From contig NC_051438.1 of the NCBI RefSeq assembly GCF_001649575.2, positions 6,134,661 through 6,198,660 on the forward strand: 64,000 bases of DNA, written 5' to 3'. The notes beneath the pieces were generated by a model, which did no database searches, was not told the origin of the DNA, and saw nothing but the letters and a program-made list of their open reading frames with translations. Positions 21,422 to 33,535 of the stretch are shown here, piece after piece. A program made the position numbers and the translations under genes. This stretch comes from Kryptolebias marmoratus. Taxonomy: Eukaryota > Chordata > Actinopteri > Cyprinodontiformes > Rivulidae. Every line of letters begins with the position of its first letter. Position 1 is the first letter of the stretch.

Positions 21422-21435
21422 GTCTCCATAGCAAC
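21422..21435. promoter_or_regulatory. RFX X-box in promoter of the CFAP97D2-like gene
   Basis: GTTGCTATGGAGAC on the - strand matches RYYNYY-N2-RRNRAC at all 12 defined positions, 70-80 bases upstream of the donor of the 5' exon. RFX X-boxes sit at this distance in many ciliary gene promoters, so the site supports both the promoter and the ciliary assignment. Confidence 0.6.
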
Positions 21436-21526
21436 GATGCGCGGTTTCAAAGTTCAAAGTTAGCGACAGGAGTGGGGCACAGTGCGTCTGTAAAATGCTA
21501 TTAAGAGCACTTTCAAAGCTATCAGA

Positions 21527-22243
21527 GGATGTGTTGTGAGACTCTCAGCAACTACATCAGAGTTCAGCACAATATCAGTAAAACACACCGAGGCTCTGTA
21601 CACACAGGAACAGAGTTTTGTGGAAAATAGATTTTTTATTGTTTTATTCTTACATAAAGACAAAAACAGTGATTTAGGAGCGCCTAAACTGCATCTATTG
21701 AAACTGAGTTACAGAGTAAGATATATCCTTAAATCCACCCTCACATGTGGACAGCCTAAACACAACCTTTTGTAAACGTTCTCAAAGACAAACCTCTAAT
21801 CTAACCTACGACCCCAAGCCCGACCAGTGTAACAACAACAGATTACATGCTTGTGTTTGAGTTGCAAATTCAAGTTGCTCAACTTCAGCAAGAGAGGGAT
21901 GTCTGGGACCTGTTGCCTCCGTGACTCGTCCACAGATAAGCAGTAGAAGATGGATGGATGGATGGAAGATAACTGTGAGGGGAAGCGATAACTAAAAAAG
22001 TGTTGAATCCTGAAGCCCTTAGAATTCCTTGGAGGAAGGAACATCGCCCACCAGCTTTAATGCCAGAGTTTTAAATTTAGACCATCGATGATGAGATTAT
22101 CAGTGTCAAATTTATTTTATAGCACATTTAAAAACAACAGCAGTAGACCAAAGTGCTTCACAATTTACACCAACTGTCATAACATAAAACAAATAAAATA
22201 ACAAAATAAAACTCAGAGATAGAAAGCAACAAACAGAACATAA
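21527..22243. repeat. 717-bp direct duplication, copy 1
   Basis: Wherever I compared it, identical to 22613-23329 (offset 1086 bases): same short open frames, same gatggatggatgg run, same ends. An N follows directly at 22244. Confidence 0.95.
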
Positions 22244-22244
22244 N
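22244..22244. other. Single undetermined base at repeat junction
   Basis: One N exactly at the end of the first duplicate, where the two copies part. This suggests a contig join or gap closure. Confidence 0.95.
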
Positions 22245-22612
22245 AAGAACACTATATTAGCTAATAATAAACCTCTACCTTTGTTTAACTTGTCTCTGCT
22301 TTCTCAACAATCTTTTTGTTACTACACAAATGTGTGTGGGGAGCACAAGTCAGGAAAATAAGTCAATTAGTTGAGATTGTTGAGATGGTCAGAGCTTTCT
22401 GAGATTTTAAAGATGACAGAAAAGCTTTCATGAGTTGTTGTCTTCTGCTAAATCTAGTGAAATCTGGTACTTTCTGACAAACAGTGGTGTGAAAAACGCA
22501 GACATAAAAAGAGAGAGGGAAAAGAAATGCCAATAGAGCTTCACATCAACTGCTAAACTTTGTGACACAAAGACAGAGAAATATAAATAGATCAGTGGCT
22601 GGTAGGGATATA

Positions 22613-23329
22613 GGATGTGTTGTGAGACTCTCAGCAACTACATCAGAGTTCAGCACAATATCAGTAAAACACACCGAGGCTCTGTACACACAGGAACAGA
22701 GTTTTGTGGAAAATAGATTTTTTATTGTTTTATTCTTACATAAAGACAAAAACAGTGATTTAGGAGCGCCTAAACTGCATCTATTGAAACTGAGTTACAG
22801 AGTAAGATATATCCTTAAATCCACCCTCACATGTGGACAGCCTAAACACAACCTTTTGTAAACGTTCTCAAAGACAAACCTCTAATCTAACCTACGACCC
22901 CAAGCCCGACCAGTGTAACAACAACAGATTACATGCTTGTGTTTGAGTTGCAAATTCAAGTTGCTCAACTTCAGCAAGAGAGGGATGTCTGGGACCTGTT
23001 GCCTCCGTGACTCGTCCACAGATAAGCAGTAGAAGATGGATGGATGGATGGAAGATAACTGTGAGGGGAAGCGATAACTAAAAAAGTGTTGAATCCTGAA
23101 GCCCTTAGAATTCCTTGGAGGAAGGAACATCGCCCACCAGCTTTAATGCCAGAGTTTTAAATTTAGACCATCGATGATGAGATTATCAGTGTCAAATTTA
23201 TTTTATAGCACATTTAAAAACAACAGCAGTAGACCAAAGTGCTTCACAATTTACACCAACTGTCATAACATAAAACAAATAAAATAACAAAATAAAACTC
23301 AGAGATAGAAAGCAACAAACAGAACATAA
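22613..23329. repeat. 717-bp direct duplication, copy 2
   Basis: Second copy of 21527-22243. It runs on into LINE-like sequence at 23330, which copy 1 lacks. Confidence 0.95.
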
Positions 23330-23770
23330 GTTTAGTAAAAGTATCAGAAAAACAGCAACTCAAACTAGATTAAAAGCCAGTGAAAACAGATGTGTTTTTA
23401 AAAGAGATTTAAAAAGTGAAAGAGAAGATGCCTGTCTAATGTCAGAGGGCAGGTTGTTCTAAAGTTTAGGAGCCACTGCTGAAAAAGCCCGATCTCCTCT
23501 GAGCTTCATCCTGGTTTTCAGGAGAACCAAAAGCAGCTGATCAGATGAACTCAGTGCCCGGGAAGGAACAGAAGGCTGAAGTGAGTCAGAGAGATATGGG
23601 GATGGAGCCCATGTAGGGATTTATAAGTCAACAAGAGAAGTTTAAAATCATTTCTATGAGCCACAGGGAGCCAGTGAAGGGAGGACAAAACTGGTGAAAT
23701 GTGTTCAAACCTACGTGTTCCTGTTAAGAACTGAGCCGCAGCATTTTGAACAAGCTGCAAACGTGCCCCG
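23330..23770 (-). mobile_element. LINE 3' fragment (L2/Rex-like reverse transcriptase end)
   Basis: The - strand encodes MQLVQNAAAQFLTGTRRFEH followed by SSLHWLPVAHRNDFKLLLLT, the typical C-terminal end of fish LINE reverse transcriptases. It is truncated at both sides. The downstream part, with cccgatctcctctgagcttc, is a familiar fish repeat. Confidence 0.65.
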
Positions 23771-24104
23771 CGAAATCAGGCATTTTAGCCCGTAACAATC
23801 ACAAAAAATCCTGGAGGGACTGTATTATCAATAATCCCAGTTATGACATGAATACAACACTGCCTCCTACTGTTTGCAGGAGGCCATGACACCCTTTAAA
23901 ACAAGCCATGACAGAACAAACTGCTGATCACCTTTTTATGGTGCAGCATATTTAATCCTGTTTATGTAACAAATACCTAATATAAGTATTCATTAGAATG
24001 ATCCAGTCCTTAATATTTATTTAGTTATTATGCTACAACATGATTTCATAGGTCTGTGAGACTACTGACAATTTTTGTTATTTTTGCAGCTCAGTTGTAA
24101 AAAA

Positions 24105-25045
24105 AGATTTATAGTGGCTTCAGAAATTATTCAGGCCTCCTTCACTTTTCTCAATTTTCTTAATTTTGTTATGTTTCAGTCTGATGCTACAGTCATCAAT
24201 TTTCTTTTCTATTTCCTAAAAATCTACATTCTATACCAGGCAACTCTGGTCCTCGAGGCCACCATTCCTGTTTTACTTGTTTCTCTGCTCCAACACAGCT
24301 GATTTGAATCAATGGGTGATTAAGAGGCTTCTGCAGAACATGAAGAGGTGATTTAACCACTGAATCAGGTGTGTTGGAGCAGGGAAACAAGGAAAACATG
24401 CAGGATAGTGGCACTCGAGGACCAAGGTTGTCTACCCATGCTCTATACTCTATAATGAAGAAATGAAAACAGAGTTTTATACAGTTATTTTTTTTACATT
24501 TATTAAAAAAAGAAAAGAAAACCTAAACTGAGCTATTACATTTCCATAAATATTCAGACCCTTTATGTAGTACTGAGTTGAAGCACATTTGACAGCAATT
24601 ACAGCCTCAAATCTTTTAAGATTTATGCAACAAGTTTGTACACCTGGACTGGGGGATTTCTGTCTTTTTTTTCTTATAGTCTCAAAGTCAGAGTCAGGTT
24701 GACTTGAGACCATCAGTGGAAGGCCATTCTCAAGTCTCTCTGGCGTTGTTTGATAGAGCTGAAGTCAGGCCTCTGGCTGGGCCACAGAGCCTCCTGTTGT
24801 GTCTCTGAGAGTTTAGGGTCCTTGTCTTGTTGGAAGGTTTGGGTCGGTTTGAGGTCCTGAGTTCTGTGGAAAATGTTTTCAGTGAGGATATCTCTGTACT
24901 TTGCTCCATTCATCTTTCCCTCAACCCTGACCAATCTTCCTGTCTCTGCTGCTGACAAACACCCCCACAGCATGATGCTGCCACCACCGTGCTTCACTGT
25001 GAGGGTGGTGTTGGGCAGGTGATGAGTGGTGACTGACATGACATT
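24105..25045 (-). mobile_element. Tc1-like transposon remnant, interrupted by a MITE
   Basis: The left end at 24105 (gtggcttcagaaattattcagg) resembles Tc1 inverted repeats. The - strand below 25045 encodes TLTVKHGGGSIMLWGCLSAA, then RLVRVEGKMNGAKYRDIL and FQQDKDPK, the core of a Tc1 transposase; frames then break. The 5' half of the transposase is missing, so it is inactive. Confidence 0.8.
24237..24440. mobile_element. hAT-like MITE nested in the Tc1 remnant
   Basis: Same family as 18301-18480 (ggtcctcgagg...caggatagtggcactcgagg). It is flanked by ttctatac (24229-24236) and ctctatac (24441-24448), an 8-bp target duplication with one change. It splits the Tc1 left end from its body. Confidence 0.7.
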
Positions 25046-25189
25046 TAGACTTGATGTTAAAGGGTTCATTCTAGTGAACATTTGAACCATGTTTAGGTAA
25101 TTCTGATAATAAAATAACAGTATAACATTGCATTTATTATTGCCCTTCACCAAAAGGCAGACAGAGATGTTTTTGCTCATACCTGTGTG

Positions 25190-25425
25190 TTTGCGTGTCT
25201 ATCTCTTACCAAAATATCTCATGGATCACTGGATGGATTTTAACGACTCTCAGAATGTAACCACTGGATGTATGCTGACAACCTTTAGAGTCAACCCAAT
25301 TTAAGATGGCTGCCACAGGTTAGCAGCCTTAGCGAACACAAAATCGTCTACAACTCAGTTAATTTTACAGACACTGAGCTAAAATTGAATTTGGTAGTAG
25401 CTGAGAGTCACAACAACACATATTC
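25190..25425 (+). repeat. Dispersed repeat family with YY1-like core
   Basis: Head accaaaatatctcatggatcac, centre taagatggctgccacagg, tail ggtagtagctgagagtc. Confidence 0.75.
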
Positions 25426-25429
25426 CTTG

Positions 25430-26450
25430 TGTTAAGACATCACTCAACACCTCTGATTTCTCTTAAAAACACACACAGGCAACCTAACCTGCTTGTATTA
25501 TTAGTGGCATCCTGCAGTAAAAAACATTTATGCACTTGTTTGGGAAGGGGGGGGCTCTTCTATCATGTCCCGCCCCAGAGCAAGGCAGAGGTGAAGACTT
25601 CAAACGGAAAAGCTGCAGATTCTGAAGCTTTTCAGAAACCCACGTGTCCTCTGGGTTTGGTTCTCTGACAGAGATACAGTGATGACTCAGACTCATTGTG
25701 CTTCGGTGCAGCTTCAGGGTTAGTTTATTAAAGCTGAATTGTTGAAATTTATTTTTGAAAAAATGCACGTTTGCCAGTTCTAGTTTTCAGCTTTCCGTGC
25801 ATGCCTACACACAGTTTTTCCTCTTTTCCTTTATCTTTGTTAGCTCTCATTTGTGCTGTGTCACCAATGCCTAACACTCACCTTTTCACAGTCTCCCTTT
25901 GCTGCCTGGATGAGCACCATCACCCCTCCTCCTTCTCCCCATCTGGATGAGTGATGACCTTCTCGTGCGCTGGATAGGAAGGAGGACAGAAGCCATCCAA
26001 ACTTTGCTTTGCCTCCATTAGTCAAACACACACCCAGGTGTCGATATAACTCCACCACCTCCCATTCAGAGCTACACTGACTCAGGAAGTCACAGCAACA
26101 TAGCATGACTAGCAACTTCATCAGGAAATTTAATGTCCCTGCAACAGCTTGTTAAAACTATTTATGGCACCAAACCAATTTTATGGTCCATAACTTTTCC
26201 AGCAGTCCAAACCAAAGTACAAAGGGGAATCATGTCTTCCTAGACACAAGCCTGCAGAGTGAAGTGGCCACACATCATACCACGCCAAAAATGTCACCAT
26301 CTGGATTCACACTAGGGAAATAGGTAAACAGATCTCATTGGAAACGTGCCAGTAACTCATACAATATGCAACAAGTTATTTAACCCAAAGCAAATTCTAT
26401 GACTAGATTCTTATTCCTTAAACATGCATTTGTTTCTTCGTCCATCCATT
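25430..26450. other. Intergenic stretch, nothing recognised
   Basis: No coding exon, RNA gene or known repeat seen. Open frames here are short and lack similarity that I recognise. Confidence 0.4.
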
Positions 26451-26464
26451 TTCTTTCTCTTATC

Positions 26465-27085
26465 TGTGGCCAGGTTGCAGAGGCAACAGGTCCAGGACAG
26501 AGTATCAGACATCCCTCTCCTCAGGGACACTCTTCAGCTCCTGGGGGATCCCGTGGTGTTCCTAGGCTAAGAAGGACATACGGTATATATAATCCCTCCA
26601 GAGAGTTCCATGTCTGTTCCAGGGGGCTCCTCCCAGAGGGATATGCTTGGAAAACCTCCAGAGGGAGGCACTCAGGAAGCATCCTAATCAGATACCCAAA
26701 CCACCTCAGCAGACTCCTTTTGATGAGGAGGAGCAGCGGATTTTCTCTGAGCCTCCCCTGGAGGATGGAACTCCCACCTTATCTCTAAGGCTAAGCCTGG
26801 ACAACGAACAGAGGAAGCTGGTTTCAGACACTTGTAACCGGGATCTTGTTTGTTCAGCCATGATCCGTACATCATGATCATAGGTGAGGGTTGGAAGACA
26901 GATCAGTAAACCGAGGGCTTAGCCTTTCAGCTCAGCTCCTTCCTCACCATCACAGACTGTAGCAAAGCCCTCATCACTGCAGAGGAGGCCCTGATCTGTC
27001 GGACCACCTCCCGCTCCATCCTACCACCACTCATAAAGAAAACTCCCAGATACTTCTACTCCAGAAGGAGGGTCCTTCTTTTTTC
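26465..27085. mobile_element. Non-LTR retrotransposon fragment
   Basis: Phrases such as gttgcagaggcaacaggtcc, ctcctgggggatccc, cctccagagggaggc and cataggtgagggttgga belong to a very common fish retroposon sequence. The reading frame is broken throughout. The related short piece at 38601-38700 follows the (ATCC)n tract. Confidence 0.6.
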
Positions 27086-27418
27086 TGCTTTAAAACCATA
27101 ATCTTAGGCTTAGAGAAGCTGACTTTCATACAGCTGCTTCACATTTGTCTGAGAACTGTCCCAGTCTAACTATGATGCATCACTAACAAAGAAAATTAGT
27201 GAACTTACTAAAATTATTCCAGTATTGTCCTCTGTGCTTATGTAGCAGAGTCAATTTTATTTATTTATTTAATTTTCTTTATGAATCTTCTCAAAACTCA
27301 ATTTTTTGGAATTGATATGTCTGTTATGTATTATTTGTTTTATATTGCTTTTGTTTTTGGTCCCTAGTATGTAGAAATCCATCCTCATCTATGAATATTA
27401 GTTTTTCTTTGCTTTTTA

Positions 27419-27856
27419 ATTGTATTTCATTTTGGTGGGGAAGCTTTTATTGTCTTACTTCCTGTTTTTGTGTCATATCCCGTGTGTTCCCGCCGTGCCT
27501 CCTCAGTTCGCGCCTAGCTGCGCTGAGGAGAGGTGAGCGTTTTTCTGTTTGTGTATTGAAGCGTTGAAATGTTCTAAAGTACGTTGTAAACTCATAAGTT
27601 TTCATATATATATTGTTGTTCAGTTGTTTTATGTTTGGAGCAGCACCTTACTGGGCCTTTGGTTCCCAAGTTTGTAATATCTGTCGGGTTTTCTTCGCCA
27701 AGGTGATTGTTTGTTTTTTTTTTTTGGGTGATGAAGGTGTGTGTGTGTGGAAGCTGAAGCCCAGGAGTTGCTGCAGTGACATTTTCTTGTTTTAAACAGG
27801 AATAAAATTATCCTGATTCCTGATCCCGTCGTCGTCATTGTGTTGACCGCCACACT
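27419..27856 (+). other. Possible LTR or spliced retroposed segment
   Basis: There is a GC-rich block ending GCTGAGGAGAG/gtgagc near 27530 that looks like a donor, and tttaaacag/GAATAAAATTATCC near 27800 that looks like an acceptor, ending ttgaccgccaca. The layout could be an LTR with an R-U5 end or a spliced non-coding transcript. No target duplication or open frame supports either. Confidence 0.25.
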
Positions 27857-27859
27857 TAT

Positions 27860-29760
27860 TCAATATCTTTTTACATGCTCTGGCTTCTTCCACAGTTCAA
27901 AACGTCTGGGAGGAGGAATAAACAGTTTGGTTAATTGGTTGTTGATTGTCTTAATGTTTTGGCCCTGTAATGACTTGGCAACCTACCCAACGTTTACCTC
28001 TAAACCAATGTATCAAACTGAAATATCTATGTAGTTTTAAGAAATCCACTTATCAGGAAAAATAATCAAATCAAGCTTTAAGTTTCCAGGTAACACAAAC
28101 TCTGGAGTTTTTGAAAAAGCTTATGTGGTCTGATATGAGTCCGGTTTTGTCCGTCTCCATGATGGGTTCATCAGGGACATTGTTCCACTTGATCAGTTTT
28201 AAAATGTGCCTTAATGAATTTTTGAGTTGTATGGTGTTTAAAGTACACCCAATTCAGTTCTGTTTTGATCACCATCATCATCTGAGGCAAATCCCTTTGA
28301 AACAGAATTCTGATCTCAGGAATGTGTTTTTCTGCTTTCTGGCCACCACTCGCTTATTTCACCTCAGATTTTAGCAACAAGACTCATTAAATCAACTGCA
28401 TTTGACTAAATAAGATGGACACAGAGCCAAATATGATTCCAATTGGTTTTCTTTAATAAATGGATGAAAATCAGTGTGCTATATTTAAACAGATATCCCA
28501 GTTTGGCACAACACCAACTTGTTATTTAACGTTCAGAATCAAAATTCACTCCTAGCAACACGTATGACTTCTCTCTCACTTTTCCCAGGTCTTACCCTCA
28601 AAACTAAATTTGAGGCTTTATTTGAATTGTCCACTTATTCACCATATGGTTAGTCAGCCATTTTGTAGTGGTGTTAAAATGTAAAATTAAAATTCTAACA
28701 ACCATATAGTGACCTACAAAGTGGTTGTGTGCTAACAGTAGTGTGCAGAACACAGCATTGGTGGAAATAAACCAAAATGTGTTGTGAACTGAGAACCAGG
28801 CTAATGATAAGGTCTGCAGCTTTAATCTCTTTGTCTTTTCCAGTTATTAGAATATTTAATGTAAAAATTGTCATTTCTCCTTTGCCTGAGCTGCAGAGCT
28901 TAACACTGAAACTATATTTAAACTAGCTGCAAACTAACAAAGCAGTTAGCTTAAAAAGGGTAACATGCAGAGCAGAAGCAAATCTTCAGAGTTCAGTACT
29001 CCTCTCTGGGTCTTTCACATACCTCTAACAAAATCCACCTATCTAGTTTTTACATAAAACTGTCAACTAATGCAGTTTGAATAATTTAGTTAGCAACGCA
29101 GTTGTTGGGAAACAAAAACAAAGCCGTTAGCTTAAAGAAGCTAAAACGCTAGTTGGAGCGGTGGGAAAGCTTTAGAGTTTAGACGACACTTCTTTGTCAA
29201 ACTAAATCTAGTTTTTACATGAAGATAATAATAAATGCAGTTTTAATGTGTAAATATTGAATTAAATTTCAGAATAATTCGCTAAGGATTGTCAACCATC
29301 CCCAAAAAGAAATGTTTAGCTAATTATTAGGTGAGCTTTTTAAACAACAGCTGCTATTTCAGCTTGTATTTTCACATTTCAGTAAAAAACGTATACTTCT
29401 CAATTCCTTTAATGCCCACATTTGCTCTCTTTATGTTTAATTTCCCAATAAACCCCAGCGTTAGCAGAAAATCTAGCTGTCAGCAAGTCACGATGGTACA
29501 ACATTTAACCTTCTGGCACCAAACAAAAAGAAGAGGCTTTGTCAAAATTATTTTCCAATTTGTTCCTATTTTTGCACCGAAGGCAACGTTGCTCCGTATT
29601 TCCTCAGCAGCACTCCTGCAGCAGGACGTGTTGCTGTGCCTCTCTGTGTATCTGAAGAGGTAAACACCTCCTTTGTAAATGACTTCAGTGCTCGTTCCAG
29701 ACAGCGTGACAAACATCTCAGTTATTTTAGAGAGAGTTATGAATCCTTGATAAAACTAAT
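27860..29760. other. Intergenic stretch, no gene seen
   Basis: AT-rich with scattered gttagcttaaa motifs; no exon chain on either strand. Confidence 0.4.
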
Positions 29761-31470
29761 GAACGCCATAGCTCACTTATGCTAATCCGTTTCTTGAGTT
29801 GGTGAGCCATTGGAGGGGCCTGTTAGAGCAGATCACAGAGTAATGAACAACACGGGGCCTTCGCTGCCCACTGCTGTCTGTCTGTGAGGGAATACACGTC
29901 TGCGAATAAAAGGTTTTAAATATCTGTATCTTTATGGAATCATGTCAGTGCAGTTTACAATATTTGTATGTAATTGTGTCATCTTTAATAGAAATTAGTA
30001 ATTGCATCATCTCACCACTGGATGACAGTGTTGTATTATAAAGAACAACAGTGGACTCTGTAATTTAGAGTTTTTTTGTGAAAATAAAATAAACCTCAGA
30101 TTGAGATAATGTATTCACACACATGCACCTGACTGGGTTTATTTCAGTAGCCACAGCGAGTACGATTATAAAAATATTTAAATGTATTCAGACTGGGATT
30201 GTGAACCCTGCTCGTAGTGTACTACAATCAGTGTCTCCTTTAGATTTTTGTGTTTGTGTGTCTCTTTTGTCTCTCTGCTTCCCCTCCCTGTCCTCCTTTG
30301 GCTCGTATTGTTTTCCTCCTCCTTTCACCGCTCCCTCAAGTTCATGGCAGGATTCAAGAAGCGAAGTTTGAAATCAATTTTTTGATCATGCCATGCAGCA
30401 TCACTGCTATGCCCAATTAGGCTGATACGCACTCACACCAACACAACGCCGCAGACTTGTGCCTTGTGCGGCCTTTCCTCTTATTTTACCTCTGGGATGT
30501 AGCTGACAAATGACAGCGCTGCTCATCTGCCAACCCCATGTCTCGGGCTCGGCAGGGTGTGTGTATGTGTGTGTTGCTGGAGGAGGAGGAGAAGGGTGGG
30601 GGGGGGGAATCGTTGAGGGACGTGGGGAAATGGACGGGGGAAACGCTGGCAGGATTCTTGCTCTCTGATTGGTTGTAGGGAACATCCTGCAGAGTTATGG
30701 ATTTTTAACAGAAAAGATAGTTTGCTTCGACCATTTTGCTCAGTAGAGTATGAAAAACGGGTTATTTTATTTCTGTCTGTGTACAAACCAAATATATTTG
30801 CTAGCATTACTTGCCCATTTATGGATTTTCCTCAGGGGGGTGGTTGTGGTACGGCTGGGAGGGTGGTGGTGGTGGTGGGGTGGATTAGGAACAGGGAAAG
30901 AAATATGTTTGTCTCATCACGCCAAACATCATCAGTTTAAAAAAAACGTACACATAAACAGAGAGGCACAGTAACAAAAACAACCAAACAAAACATTGAT
31001 AATCTCATTAAAATGGCATCTCTCAGCTGATGGGGTACATTAGGTGAGCATTTTGCGTTTTAGGTTGTTGTATTGAAATCAAAAGCTAAGTGTGTATGTA
31101 TTTCTGCAACTTTGACAAGATCTAAACCTGGAAAGGGTAGACTGGATAGACGACCAGGTCTTCACAGCTGCAGCTCATGTGGGATTTTCCCAATCTGCGG
31201 AAATCAGAACCTGCCAAAAAGTGGTTCAGCAAATGAAATACATCTGAAATAAATAGTTATAAGGAGTCTGAGGGAAATAAGGATTGTGATTCCCAGTTAT
31301 AGCGATCTTTAGAAATCAGGGCAGCTGCTGGTCAGTAAACAACACTGATTTATTTTTATTTTTGGCCAGTATGTATTTTTTATTTAAAAAAAACATAACG
31401 ATAAGTGTTTAACTTATTATACTTAAATGTATGTTAAACAACCCGTAGAAGAACTTGCACATTTAAAAAT
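29760..31470. other. Low-repeat intergenic block with G-rich runs
   Basis: Holds pyrimidine-rich DNA at 30235-30340, a G run at 30594-30608 and a (GGT)n-like run at 30856-30882. No coding exon found. Confidence 0.4.
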
Positions 31471-31569
31471 AACATGAAACAACATTCTTGCTTAACAACA
31501 CTAAATTGCAGGCTACAGGTAGCTGGCTATAGCAGCTGCTGCTGCATCACCATCTTCCAACCTGGTAAG

Positions 31570-31830
31570 TGGCCTGCACTTCTTTGTGCTTTATCAAATC
31601 TGAGGAGTCCAAAGTGCTTTATATTAGAGTTAGTCATTCACACACTGATGGTGGTGAGCTACATTGTAGCCACAGCTGCCCTGCCACCGAACCCTCTGAC
31701 CACCAGTAGGCAAGGCAGGAGAAGAGTCTTACCCAAGGACACAATGTCTGAGACGGACAGAGCGAGGGCTTGAACCTGCAACCCACCAGTTACAGGACGA
31801 ACCCCTACCTCCTGAGCCGCCTCAAATGGT
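31570..31830. repeat. SINE- or LINE-tail-like interspersed repeat
   Basis: Contains ccaaagtgctttatattagag, ctgatggtggtgagctacat and gagggcttgaacctgcaaccc, phrases I recognise from a common fish retroposon. Boundaries are approximate. Confidence 0.5.
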
Positions 31831-32374
31831 TGTGTATGCACGAACATGGCTGATCGCAGAATTTTAAAAACTGCCCAGTATTGCCCGATTAAACCTGCCC
31901 AACTGATTAATTGGTCCATCTCGAGTTATGAGGACCTATGTGTTTGCTTTCGCACTGCCAAGGGAATGCTCTGATTGTGCAACCCTTGGCTGATGGTTGG
32001 CGTGGCAACGAAACTTATGCACGTGACGGTCTCCGTTAATAATAATGGAGGATTCTGTAGTTGGAGGCGTGTGTTGTAGATCAGACTACAAAGACCAGGG
32101 GACGTGTTTCAGTTGGGGTTTGCTGTTAGCATCTGTGAACTTGTATGACCCTAAACACCCAAAATCTCACGACACCAAATATCTGCAGTGAAATGCACAC
32201 TGGTAGTGCATTTTGTCCTAAATAAATATGGACATTAAAAATATGCTGCAAATGTTGGACAAACAATATCTATAAAATTATAAAATTTTGCCCACAGATA
32301 TAATAACATTGCTGGCTTGTATACAGGATTTATGAAACTCAATAATATCAAACTGTTACCACTAAAGAGATTAA

Positions 32375-33065
32375 ATGAAACTCTGTGAAAGTAACCACTA
32401 GTTATACATCTATGTTAAATTGACTAATTTAACAGATGTTGAGCAAAAACATGGTGTGGTATTAACTGAGACTCATCCCCAACTTGTTCTGCGAGAGCAA
32501 ACTGATTGCATGAGATCTGTTTGTAAAACTTTGGCTCTAAATATTGGAGTCAACTCCATCTGTCTGTTAGCAAAATATCTCAAGAACCACTGGACGGATT
32601 TTAATGAAACTCTTAGGAATTAATCATTAGATGTATATCTACAGCTTTTGGAGTCAGCCCGATTAAAGACAGTTGCCACAGCCAAGTGATCTTCGAAAAC
32701 ACAAAATGGCTCCAACTCAATCATTTTTACAGATATGGAGCTAAGATTTAGTGTGGTGGTAGCTGAGACTAACTTACAATAAAGCGCTACACATATTTGT
32801 TTTGAACTTTGGCACTAACTACTGGTGTCAACACTGTTTGTCTGTTAGCAAAAGATCTAATGAAGCACTGGACAGATTTAATGAAAATAGTCAGCTAAAC
32901 CCGATTAAGTTTTGGAGTCAATCCAATCCAAAATAGATGCTACAGGTAATGAACTTTAGTCTACACAAACATTGCTTTAACTGGGTCAATTTTACAGATA
33001 CTCATCAAAATTAACATTTGCCTAAAAGGTGGTGGGCGATATGCATTCCTCGAAGAACTGCTAGG
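32375..33065 (+). repeat. Dispersed repeat family with YY1-like core, about three copies
   Basis: A tail-only piece (32375-32480), a full copy (32555-32790) and a copy ending at the palindrome-like gcattcctcgaagaactgc (32820-33065). The middle one reads tctgttagcaaaatatctca and ggatttt-aatgaaactct. Confidence 0.75.
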
Positions 33066-33069
33066 TCTT

Positions 33070-33535
33070 TTAAACTGAAAGTTTTCCAACTCTGAAAGCA
33101 GCGTGCCGCTCCTCTGCAGGCTTCTGTGTCTGTGTTCCAGTTCACGGACCACATTTAAACAGCCGAGTGGGTCACAGTGGCTGTCCCATTGCAAAGAATC
33201 ATTTAGATCCGTCCCGTGTTGCCCGGCCGCTCTGGATGAAGATTCATTGTGACCTACTCTTATCCTCAGCGCTTCCCCCGCTGCAAGGTCTGCATGGGTG
33301 AGTCGGTGAGGCTCCAACTTCCCGACTTCATTATTTCCTTGTGGCTCCTGAGCTGTCCCGCTGGAAGGGAGGCGGTGAATTTTCATATCTCCAGCTGCTG
33401 TAAAACCTCAAAGACACAGTCGGACCCTTTTTTTTTAAAAAAACAAAAGAAAAGAGCGCTGCTTTTGCCTGCATTGAAGCCCAGAGCGTGAAAGACGTTG
33501 GTAGTGTTTATCGCCCTCCGCTGAAAGGCGAAGGC
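33070..33535. other. Low-repeat GC-richer block
   Basis: No convincing gene. A long - strand open frame (32961-33386) and a + strand acceptor-donor pair around 33272-33299 are discussed among the rejected items. It may be conserved non-coding DNA. Confidence 0.35.

Noticed and set aside
24713..25180. 155-codon - strand open frame as a host gene
   Set aside because: Its core is a Tc1 transposase fragment (KHGGGSIMLWGC), so it is annotated as a transposon remnant.
26399..26788. 129-codon + strand open frame
   Set aside because: It lies in a common fish retroposon sequence; the frame carries no domain.
33272..33299. Possible 28-base microexon (cctcag/CGCTTC...GCATGG/gtgagt, + strand)
   Set aside because: The splice sites look good but there is no partner exon, no gene on this strand nearby, and such pairs occur by chance.
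32961..33386. 141-codon - strand open frame
   Set aside because: No splice sites, no domain I recognise, and its end runs into a dispersed repeat.
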